Source: an uncultured Burkholderiales bacterium
GTDB lineage: Bacteria > Pseudomonadota > Gammaproteobacteria > Burkholderiales > Burkholderiaceae_C
Length of the DNA: 7,192 nucleotides
NCBI GenBank assembly: GCA_903856875.1
Contig: CAIODE010000401.1
Coordinates: 1 to 7,192, forward strand
Direction of reading: 5' to 3'
In this document: piece after piece, positions 1 to 5,703 of the stretch
Layout: every line of letters starts with the position of its first letter
How positions within the stretch are numbered: the stretch's first letter is position 1
Notes under the pieces: model-generated
Told to the model about the DNA's origin: nothing
The model's input: only the letters and a program-made list of their open reading frames with translations
Databases searched by the model: none
Position numbers and translations under genes: made by a program

Positions 1-1674
1 CTGATCATCTTTTTGATGTTCGGATACGCAGTCACATTCTCATTGGCTGCATGCGGCTTGTTTTTCGGTTTTGTAGGTGTTGAGCTTGGTGTGATCCAAG
101 CCACCTTCTTGCAAAGTTTGCCGCTTCGCATGTTTGGCATCATGCAAAACGACACCTTGTTGGCTATTCCGTTCTTTACCTTCATGGGCTTGATTTTGGA
201 ACGTTCCGGTATGGCCGAAGACCTGTTAGACACCATCGGCCAATTGTTTGGTCCTATCCGCGGTGGTTTGGCTTACGCCGTCATTTTTGTGGGTGCCATG
301 TTGGCCGCCACCACAGGTGTGGTGGCAGCTTCCGTCATTTCGATGGGCCTCATTTCTTTGCCCATCATGTTGCGCTACGGCTATGACCGCCGCGTGGCAG
401 GGGGTGTGATTGCTGCCTCGGGTACTTTGGCGCAAATCATTCCGCCTTCCTTGGTGCTCATTGTGTTGGCCGACCAATTGGGCAAAAGCGTGGGCGACCT
501 TTACAAAGGTGCCTTTATTCCAGGCTTTGTGCTTACAGGTTTGTATGTGGGCTACATCTTGCTCATTAGCTTTATCAGGCCTCAATGGGTTCCTGCATTG
601 CCTGCTGAAGCGAGAACCATCAGAGAAACAGATGGCACCTCTGGCCTGCGCTCCTTGTCCTTTTTGACGGTTCTGTCCGTGGCTATTTCCATAGTCTTTG
701 CCAAATGGTTACCAGACACAACGCCACTGGATGAAACCATCGTGGTTTCTATGTGTGTGGGTGTTGGCTTTGCCTTTTTTGCAGCCCTTATCAACAAAGC
801 TACCAAGATGGGCTTGTTGTCTAACATGGCAGAGCGCGTGACCTTTGTGCTCATTCCGCCTTTGGCACTTATTTTCTTGGTGTTGGGTACGATTTTCTTG
901 GGCATTGCAACCCCCACAGAAGGTGGTGCGATGGGTGCCGTGGGTGCCTTGGTCATGGCCATTGCGCGTAACCGCATTGACATGAAACTCATTCGCCAAG
1001 CCATGGACTCCACCATGAAGCTGTCGTGCTTTGTGTTGTTCATTCTGATTGGTGCCACCGTGTTCAGCTTGGCATTCCAAGGCGTTGATGGCCCCATTTG
1101 GGTGGAGCACTTACTGACAGGACTGCCTGGCGGTCAATTGGGCTTCTTGATTGTGGTGAACATTTTGGTGTTCGTGTTGGCCTTCTTCTTGGACTTCTTC
1201 GAGTTGGCTTTCATCATCATCCCGCTCATTGGCCCAGTGGCTGATAAGTTAGGTATTGACTTGGTTTGGTTTGGTGTTTTGATTGCGGTCAACATGCAAA
1301 CCTCTTTCATGCACCCACCCTTCGGTTTTGCACTGTTCTACTTGCGCAGCGTAGCCCCTGTTGAAGATTACATCGACAGGATTACGAAGAAGCCCATCAA
1401 GAAAATCACAATTGAGCAGATCTATTGGGGTGCAGTACCCTTTGTGATCATCCAAATCATCATGGTGAGCCTGATCATTGCTTTCCCAGCATTGGTCTCT
1501 ACGGGTGGTAGCAAAGAGCCCACTGTGGACGCTGAAGCAGTTTTGATGCAAATGCGTGCAGACACTGCCTCGGATGCAAACGAAGCCGCCAAAACAGAGA
1601 AAGAAGGCGATCAGGTCGATCCAGTCAAGGCGCTGATGGAGTCGATGAAGGATGACCCCAGCAAGAAGCCTTGA
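1..1674 (+). CDS. dctM: TRAP transporter large permease subunit, DctM family, TakP-associated type (5' end cut by window)
   Basis: This is the large membrane subunit of a TRAP transporter, the Na+-coupled channel-forming partner that moves a carboxylate delivered by a periplasmic binding protein across the inner membrane. The frame is open to base 1 with no stop, so the true start lies upstream; 557 residues are visible. The protein is a series of hydrophobic segments with family signatures: ATPTEGG at visible residues 303-309 and a conserved loop around MHPPFG at 437-442. It is longer than the usual DctM of about 430 residues. The excess is an inserted hydrophilic loop plus extra membrane segments around residues 190-280, as known in the mannitol/chloroaromatic-type TRAP permeases, and a charged tail from about 500 to 557. 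The DctQ small subunit should lie upstream. The likely partner is the convergent binding-protein gene at 1762-2844. The substrate is inferred from that partner to be a 2-oxo acid. Confidence 0.93.
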   Translation: MIIFLMFGYAVTFSLAACGLFFGFVGVELGVIQATFLQSLPLRMFGIMQNDTLLAIPFFTFMGLILERSGMAEDLLDTIGQLFGPIRGGLAYAVIFVGAMLAATTGVVAASVISMGLISLPIMLRYGYDRRVAGGVIAASGTLAQIIPPSLVLIVLADQLGKSVGDLYKGAFIPGFVLTGLYVGYILLISFIRPQWVPALPAEARTIRETDGTSGLRSLSFLTVLSVAISIVFAKWLPDTTPLDETIVVSMCVGVGFAFFAALINKATKMGLLSNMAERVTFVLIPPLALIFLVLGTIFLGIATPTEGGAMGAVGALVMAIARNRIDMKLIRQAMDSTMKLSCFVLFILIGATVFSLAFQGVDGPIWVEHLLTGLPGGQLGFLIVVNILVFVLAFFLDFFELAFIIIPLIGPVADKLGIDLVWFGVLIAVNMQTSFMHPPFGFALFYLRSVAPVEDYIDRITKKPIKKITIEQIYWGAVPFVIIQIIMVSLIIAFPALVSTGGSKEPTVDAEAVLMQMRADTASDANEAAKTEKEGDQVDPVKALMESMKDDPSKKP

Positions 1675-1689
1675 TGGGTTTAATGCAGA

Positions 1690-1723
1690 CAACAAAAAAC
1701 CCGCCTAGGCGGGTTTTTTGTTG
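1690..1723. terminator. Bidirectional intrinsic terminator between convergent TRAP genes
   Basis: This is a perfect 34-bp inverted repeat with 17-bp arms centred on CCTAGG. Each arm has a GC core (CCCGCC / GGCGGG) flanked by six A residues on the left and six T residues on the right. Read in either direction it gives a GC-rich hairpin followed by a U tract. It lies 15 bp after the permease stop codon and 38 bp after the stop codon of the leftward binding-protein gene, so it can end both transcripts. Confidence 0.93.
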
Positions 1724-1761
1724 AGCTGGTGAAAGCTGCTTTGGAGAGCAGCCCAGTTAAA

Positions 1762-2844
1762 TTACAGCTTCTGGCGTTCCATGAAGTTGTTCATGCTGGA
1801 TTCAGCCAAGCTGAACCACTGATTGGCTTCACGGCGGTAGTTGGAGTAATCCGCGAAGATTTTTTTCCACTCAGGATTGGTGTTGTTCAAGTTTGAGTAA
1901 ACTTCTTGCGAAGACTTGAATGCGGCTTCCATGACGTCTTTGGGGAAAGCGCGCAATTTGGCGCCTTGACCAATGAGGGTCTTCAATGCTGCTGGGTTCC
2001 TGTAGTCGTATTTAGCAATCATGTCTGTACCAGCATAAGTAGAGGCGCATTCAATGATGGCTTTGTACTCGCTTGACAAACCTTCATAAGCTTTTTGGTT
2101 GACGTACAAAGCCAACTGTGGGCCCACTTCCCAGAAACCAGGGAAGTAGTAGTTAGGTGCCACTTTGTTCAGACCCAATTTGAGGTCATCGTAAGGGCCA
2201 ACCCACTCGGCTGCGTCGATGGTGCCTTTTTCCAGGGCTTGGTAAATCTCGCCACCAGGAATGTTTTGGGGCACAACACCCAGGGGTTCCAAAACTTTGC
2301 CGCCGAAACCACCCACGCGGAATTTGAGGCCCTTCATATCGGCCAAAGATTTGATCTCTTTGCGATACCAGCCGCCCATTTGAACGCCGGTGTTGCCCAT
2401 TGGGAAGTTGACAATTCCTACTTTGGCGTAGAACTCACGGAACAGCTTCAAGCCATTGCCTTCGTACAACCAAGCGTTCATTTGGCGAGCGTTCAGGCCA
2501 AAAGGAATGGCGCAATCCAAAGCGTATGTAGGATCTTTACCAAAGAAATAGTAAGGGGCGGTGTTGGCCATTTCGACGGTGCCATTGGACACGCCGTCGA
2601 GCACGCCGAATGCAGGCATCAATTCGCCAGCAGCGTGAGTGGTGATGGTGAACTTACCGCCAGACAATTCGCTAACTTTCTTAGCAAACACGTCGCAAAC
2701 ACCGAACAAAGTGTCGAGTGATTTGGGGAAGCTCGAAGCACAGCGCCAGCGCAATGTGGCTTGAGCGTGAATAACCGCTGGGGCTGCGCCTGCGGCCAAG
2801 ATGCCAGCAATACCGGCATTTTTAATTAGGGAACGACGATCCAT
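1762..2844 (-). CDS. dctP: TRAP transporter periplasmic substrate-binding protein, TakP-like (2-oxo acid type)
   Basis: This 360-residue periplasmic binding protein captures a small carboxylate and hands it to the TRAP permease. The N-terminus is a Tat-like signal: RRSLIK at residues 4-9, a hydrophobic stretch, and a probable cleavage after HAQA (residue 29). Residues match what is known for TakP of Rhodobacter sphaeroides, where a Gln and a Glu-Trp pair help bind 2-oxo acid and Na+: here Q155 in GVQMGGW and E213-W214 in AEWVGPYDD. R176 in LKFRVGG fits the conserved TRAP arginine that pairs with the substrate carboxylate. Length is normal for this group. The ATG start has a good GGAG Shine-Dalgarno 8 bases upstream. 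The gene faces the permease gene instead of sharing its operon, so binding protein and permease must be transcribed separately. Pyruvate or another 2-oxo acid is the best substrate guess; lactate or an aromatic acid is possible. Confidence 0.93.
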   Translation of the reverse strand: MDRRSLIKNAGIAGILAAGAAPAVIHAQATLRWRCASSFPKSLDTLFGVCDVFAKKVSELSGGKFTITTHAAGELMPAFGVLDGVSNGTVEMANTAPYYFFGKDPTYALDCAIPFGLNARQMNAWLYEGNGLKLFREFYAKVGIVNFPMGNTGVQMGGWYRKEIKSLADMKGLKFRVGGFGGKVLEPLGVVPQNIPGGEIYQALEKGTIDAAEWVGPYDDLKLGLNKVAPNYYFPGFWEVGPQLALYVNQKAYEGLSSEYKAIIECASTYAGTDMIAKYDYRNPAALKTLIGQGAKLRAFPKDVMEAAFKSSQEVYSNLNNTNPEWKKIFADYSNYRREANQWFSLAESSMNNFMERQKL

Positions 2845-2852
2845 GGGGTTTA

Positions 2853-2856
2853 CTCC
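2853..2856 (-). promoter_or_regulatory. Shine-Dalgarno of the TRAP binding-protein gene
   Basis: On the minus strand the sequence TTCCGGAGTA places GGAG 8 bases before the ATG at 2844. This supports that start codon, which also begins a complete Tat-like signal peptide. Confidence 0.75.
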
Positions 2857-2894
2857 GGAAGTCTAAGTTGATGAATTCAGCACGCCAAGGCGAA

Positions 2895-2920
2895 GCTGAT
2901 GACTGGGAACAGTCATGAGC
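2895..2920. promoter_or_regulatory. 26-bp inverted repeat upstream of the TRAP binding-protein gene (possible operator)
   Basis: The arms are 11 bp with a single mismatch around a 4-base GGAA spacer; the inner 7 bp (ATGACTG / CAGTCAT, 2899-2916) are perfect. The repeat sits about 50-75 bases upstream of the dctP start codon and just downstream of a good -10-like element, so it would span the start of transcription, a common place for a repressor site. No T tract follows on the minus strand, which argues against an intrinsic terminator for the gene behind it. A hairpin in the 5' leader is the alternative. The cognate protein is unknown. Confidence 0.5.
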
Positions 2921-2922
2921 CG

Positions 2923-2928
2923 ATTGTA
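2923..2928 (-). promoter_or_regulatory. Possible -10 element of the dctP promoter
   Basis: On the minus strand this reads TACAAT, five of six matches to the sigma-70 -10 consensus. With a 15 to 18 base spacer there is no recognisable -35 hexamer (a 17-base spacer gives CCAAAA), so the promoter is weak, activator-dependent, or a chance match. Transcription would begin near 2916 and leave a leader of about 72 bases. Confidence 0.35.
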
Positions 2929-2973
2929 GGAAATTTGCAAGCCCCTTTTGGCGAGGGTTTTCCCTTCGATCGA

Positions 2974-4116
2974 TCAATGTTTGATCTGGCTGGCTTTCCT
3001 GGGCTTTAAAGCCCACCAAGGGAGTTCTTTGCTGAGGGAGTGAACATTGCCTGAGTGATTGACCTTGTAGCCCAACATGTCTTGCAAGGTCATTTGCCAT
3101 ACTGAGCTGGCAAGGTGGGTTCGGAGGGCTTGAACTGGCGGGGAGTCTAGGGCGCTTTTCAGGCAGACCAGCCAATAGTTTTCGCTGGCCAGAGGCATAA
3201 AGTCGAGTCCTGCGGACAAGGCGGCACTTTCGATGGCCAAGCCGGCATCTGCCTGACCTGATGCAACGCAGTTGGCCACAGCGCTGTGAGACAGTTCTTG
3301 GTGTTCGTAGCCCAGGAGTTGCTCTGGTGCCAGTCCCTGATTGGCCAACAACTCATCCAGGAGCAGGCGCGTGCCCGTGCCTAGCACTCGATTGACGTAC
3401 CGAAGGCGCTTGGCCATGACATCTTGCAAAGAATGGATGTTCAAAGGGTTGCCAGGTTTGACCAACAGCCCTTGTGTGCGTTGAGCGAAACCAATCAGTT
3501 TGTGCTGGCCAGGCTTTAGCAGGAGTTTGTAGGTTTGCGCTGAAAGGCTGTTGAGTTTGGGCTGGCTGAGCGTGTGAAATCCAGCTAACTCACAGCGCCC
3601 TTCGTTGAGTGCCCTCACAGCATCAACGCTGCCACAAAACCGAATGTCCAAATGAAGCGATTGAGCTGCTGTGAATTCGCGCAATCTAACCAGCGCATCG
3701 TCATGGCTGGCATACAGCGTGAGCAAGTGAGCTTTGGGGTCAAAGGCCACAGCAAAGGTGCGTTCTAGCTCTGCCATCAAGGCTTCAATGGGCGCGGCCA
3801 AACGGGCCTGCGCTTGCCTTTCTGCCCAGAGGAGTTTGCTGGCAAACTCAGACAACTCGGCAGGCATGCCTTTTTCCCAAACAATGAGATTTTGATTGAG
3901 CTTAATTTCCCATTTTTTCAGCTCACCCCATACATGCCGATACGACATGCCCAAAGTTTTGGCGGCGGCGGCAATTGATCCTTGCTCGCGCACAGCTTGA
4001 AGCAAGTCCATGAGGGCATTGCGCAGCAAAGCTTGCTGACGCGGCTTTGATAAATCAGTTGCATTGGGGGCTGAATTCTCAGATCCCAAGTGGTATGAAA
4101 GTTCAATTTTTGACAC
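2974..4116 (-). CDS. One-component regulator: ModE/LysR-type winged HTH fused to a PBP-like ligand domain, probable tungstate/molybdate-responsive regulator
   Basis: This 380-residue protein is probably the local regulator of the divergent tup operon. Residues about 30-75 form a ModE/LysR-type winged helix-turn-helix, with GSIAAAAKTLGMSYRHVWG as its helix-turn-helix core. A helical linker (about 86-120) probably mediates dimer contacts. Residues about 130-340 resemble the PBP_like domain (as found fused to MoeA or to HTH domains), with the tell-tale YVNRVLGTGTRLLLDEL at 240-256 and an alternating alpha/beta pattern. A conserved-looking tail ends near LPWW (365-368). No Mop/TOBE molybdate-binding repeats are present, so it is not classical ModE. 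The start is GTG at 4116, the furthest possible because an in-frame stop lies two codons upstream; a weak GAGG lies 12 bases before it. The ligand (tungstate, molybdate or a cofactor form) is an inference from the neighbourhood. Its 3' end is followed on the same strand, 129 bp on, by dctP. Confidence 0.85.
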   Translation of the reverse strand: MSKIELSYHLGSENSAPNATDLSKPRQQALLRNALMDLLQAVREQGSIAAAAKTLGMSYRHVWGELKKWEIKLNQNLIVWEKGMPAELSEFASKLLWAERQAQARLAAPIEALMAELERTFAVAFDPKAHLLTLYASHDDALVRLREFTAAQSLHLDIRFCGSVDAVRALNEGRCELAGFHTLSQPKLNSLSAQTYKLLLKPGQHKLIGFAQRTQGLLVKPGNPLNIHSLQDVMAKRLRYVNRVLGTGTRLLLDELLANQGLAPEQLLGYEHQELSHSAVANCVASGQADAGLAIESAALSAGLDFMPLASENYWLVCLKSALDSPPVQALRTHLASSVWQMTLQDMLGYKVNHSGNVHSLSKELPWWALKPRKASQIKH

Positions 4117-4141
4117 CGCTTAAGTGTGCCTCATTTATGCC

Positions 4142-4156
4142 TTGATTCTGATTCAA
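4142..4156. promoter_or_regulatory. Imperfect dyad TTGATTC-T-GATTCAA in the regulator/tupB intergenic region
   Basis: The arms are 7 bp with one mismatched pair around a single central base; the site also contains GATTC twice as a direct repeat. It lies about 25 bp from the regulator start codon, suitable for autoregulation. Short AT-rich dyads arise by chance, so this is weaker than the CTGAAC repeat nearby. Confidence 0.3.
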
Positions 4157-4187
4157 AGCCCAGCAACCTATGCACGCGATTTCATAG

Positions 4188-4208
4188 CTGAACACCCGCG
4201 TAGTTCAG
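4188..4208. promoter_or_regulatory. Inverted repeat CTGAAC-N9-GTTCAG upstream of tupB (candidate operator)
   Basis: Two perfect 6-bp arms are separated by nine bases (ACCCGCGTA), 21 bp in all, 41 bp before the tupB start. The spacing of half sites and the position between divergent regulator and target genes fit a dimeric helix-turn-helix operator. It does not resemble the classical ModE box (TATATA-type arms), which agrees with the regulator having a different architecture. A leader hairpin is the alternative. Confidence 0.4.
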
Positions 4209-4249
4209 GGCATTTAAAAGGTTTAGCATCGGCGCACTCCCTTCTTTGT

Positions 4250-4987
4250 ATGAATACTTTTTTAGACAGCGCCGCCACAGCTTTTCAGCTCATCAGTGAC
4301 TTTGATCCTGGCCTCTGGGCCATCGCTGGCCGCTCCTTAGGGGTGAGTGCCACGGCGTGCTTCATGGGTTGCCTGATAGGTATTGCTTTAGGCGGTTTTT
4401 TGGGCGTCGCAAAGTTCACTGGCCGCGGCATGGTGCTCACCCTGCTCAACACATTTTTAGCGCTGCCTTCCGTGGTCGTGGGTTTGGTGATTTATTTGCT
4501 TTTGTCTCGCACGGGGCCACTGGGTTTTCTGGGTTGGTTGTTTAGTTTCAAAGCCATGGTCTTGGCGCAGGTGGTCCTGGTGGTGCCCGTTGCAGCGGCA
4601 TTAAGCCGCCAAGTGGTGGACGACGCAGAGAGTGCCTATGGCGAGCAATGGCGATCTTTGGGTGCTGGCAATGCGTTCAGGTGTATTTTGCTTTCATGGA
4701 ACGAACGATTTGCCTTGCTCACCATTGTGGTGGCTTGCTTTGGCCGCGCTATTTCTGAGGTGGGCGCCGTCATGATTGTGGGTGGCAACATTGAGGGCTT
4801 TACCCGCGTGATGACTACCGCCATTGCACTTGAAACCAGCAAAGGTGATTTGCCTTTGGCATTGGCGCTAGGGATCATTTTGTTGGGCATTGTGGGTTGC
4901 CTGAATACACTGCTGTCAGTCTTTAGATATTGGCAAGATCAGTCACAACTCAAAGGACAAAACAGTTTGCGCGGGTGGGTGGCATGA
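4250..4987 (+). CDS. tupB: Tungstate ABC transporter permease TupB
   Basis: This 245-residue inner-membrane permease forms the channel for tungstate (WO4 2-) delivered by TupA, driven by TupC. It is hydrophobic throughout, with several predicted membrane segments. The characteristic ABC-permease cytoplasmic coupling region appears around residues 134-185, with AISEVGAVMIVGGNI (167-181), typical of TupB, followed by TTAIALETSKGD. I chose the ATG at 4250, although the frame is open to a GTG at 4124, because the resulting N-terminus (a short amphipathic helix, then DPGLWAIAGRSLGVSATA) matches the family pattern and gives the usual length. No clear Shine-Dalgarno precedes it, so the start is less certain than the gene. 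The gene ends in an ATGA overlap with tupC. TupB is preferred over ModB or CysTW because of the partners and the SEVGAVMIVGGN motif. Confidence 0.9.
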   Translation: MNTFLDSAATAFQLISDFDPGLWAIAGRSLGVSATACFMGCLIGIALGGFLGVAKFTGRGMVLTLLNTFLALPSVVVGLVIYLLLSRTGPLGFLGWLFSFKAMVLAQVVLVVPVAAALSRQVVDDAESAYGEQWRSLGAGNAFRCILLSWNERFALLTIVVACFGRAISEVGAVMIVGGNIEGFTRVMTTAIALETSKGDLPLALALGIILLGIVGCLNTLLSVFRYWQDQSQLKGQNSLRGWVA

Positions 4988-5703
4988 GTGCATTGTTGTC
5001 ACTCCGTCACGTCAGCCTGAACTTGGGAGGAGTGCAAGCGCTACAAGACATCAGCCTCGAGATTTTCCCGGGTGAGCAGGTGGCACTCATTGGTGCCAAC
5101 GGCTCTGGTAAAAGCACCATGTTGCGCCTATTGAACGGACTGCACCAGCCTTCTCAGGGTTCCTTGGATTTGCCCCACTGCCGACAAGCCATGTTGTTCC
5201 AAAGACCGCACATGCTGCGCACCAGCAGCCTGAACAATGTGGCCATTGGATTGTGGTTGGATCGAAGCCTTCAGCTGGGTTGGGCTGCATGCAAACAGCG
5301 CGCGCTTGAGGCGCTTTCGGTGGTGGGTTTATCGGGTGTCACCCAGCAAAATGCTGCCACTTTATCGGGCGGGCAGCAACAGCGATTGGCCTTGGCCCGT
5401 GCTTGGGCCCGTGAGCCTCAATTGTTATTTCTAGACGAACCTACCGCCAGTTTGGACCCTCCCGCCAAGCGCGAAGTGGAGGCTTTGGTACACCATCTCA
5501 TTAAGCCGCAAGGACAGCAAGTGCCGACCACTTTGGTATTTGCAAGTCACAACTTGGGGCAAGTCAAGCGATGGGCCAGTCGCGTCATTTACCTTGAGCA
5601 AGGCAGGGTATTGGCTGACTTGCCTACTTTAGATTTTTTTGATGCAACTTGTTTGAAACAGCACAGTCATCAAGCTTTTTTATTTCTGCAAGGCGAAACC
5701 TAA
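4984..5703 (+). CDS. tupC: Tungstate ABC transporter ATP-binding protein TupC
   Basis: This 239-residue cytoplasmic ATPase powers tungstate import through TupB. All ABC motifs are intact: Walker A GANGSGKST (37-45), Q-loop in LFQRP (Q73), signature LSGGQ (127-131), Walker B LLFLDEP (147-153), D-loop SLD (156-158), and switch histidine H189 in FASHN. It stops soon after the nucleotide-binding domain and lacks the C-terminal TOBE/Mop regulatory domain typical of ModC, which fits TupC and means no metal feedback on the ATPase is expected. The start is the ATG at 4984, overlapping the tupB stop by four bases (ATGA), which implies translational coupling; a GGGTGGGTGG stretch lies just upstream. 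An earlier in-frame ATG at 4930 would overlap tupB by 58 bases and add residues unlike an ABC domain, so it was rejected. The 3' end overlaps tupA by one base. Confidence 0.92.
   Translation: MSALLSLRHVSLNLGGVQALQDISLEIFPGEQVALIGANGSGKSTMLRLLNGLHQPSQGSLDLPHCRQAMLFQRPHMLRTSSLNNVAIGLWLDRSLQLGWAACKQRALEALSVVGLSGVTQQNAATLSGGQQQRLALARAWAREPQLLFLDEPTASLDPPAKREVEALVHHLIKPQGQQVPTTLVFASHNLGQVKRWASRVIYLEQGRVLADLPTLDFFDATCLKQHSHQAFLFLQGET

Larger units (their letters stand above)
4117..4249. promoter_or_regulatory. Divergent intergenic region between the regulator and tupB
   Basis: This 133-bp region separates the GTG start of the regulator from the ATG of tupB and should hold both promoters and the regulator's binding site. 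The frame of tupB stays open back to 4124, but that stretch shows no membrane-protein character and lies before the family's usual N-terminus, so I read it as non-coding. I found no convincing -35/-10 pair on either strand. On the plus strand TTGATT at 4142 is a possible -35 without a good -10 at normal spacing; on the minus strand CATAAAT at 4133-4139 is AT-rich but lacks a matching -35. Confidence 0.55.

Noticed and set aside
709..1110. Leftward open frames of 133 and 171 codons inside the TRAP permease gene
   Set aside because: They are antisense to a well-supported membrane protein; His/Asn-rich or Met-rich translations are typical of reverse-frame shadows of hydrophobic coding sequence.
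2095..2721. A 208-codon open frame on the plus strand opposite dctP
   Set aside because: It lies wholly antisense to a gene with clear TakP-family residues and a signal peptide, its translation shows no domain or membrane pattern, and it has no convincing start site. It is a shadow of the real codons.
2972..2986. GATCAA-TGT-TTGATC hairpin at the regulator stop codon, considered as its terminator
   Set aside because: The arms are only 6 bp and AT-rich, and on the minus strand no T tract follows. It does not meet the form of an intrinsic terminator.
2822..3175. A 117-codon leftward frame across the dctP/regulator gap
   Set aside because: It overlaps the 3' end of the regulator in another frame and the start of dctP, and its translation is low-complexity without a recognisable domain. 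The region is better explained by the end of the regulator plus a promoter region.
4124..4249. N-terminal extension of tupB starting at GTG 4124
   Set aside because: The 42 extra residues do not match the TupB N-terminus, and the extension would leave almost no room for the divergent promoters. The ATG at 4250 gives the usual length.
4117..4249. Molybdenum cofactor riboswitch or classical ModE box upstream of tupB
   Set aside because: I saw neither the conserved elements of the Moco RNA nor TATATA-type ModE arms in this intergenic stretch, and the regulator type argues for a different operator.
4984..5703. Molybdate ATPase ModC as the identity of the ABC protein
   Set aside because: The protein ends soon after the ATPase domain with no TOBE/Mop region, and it sits between TupB- and TupA-type genes.
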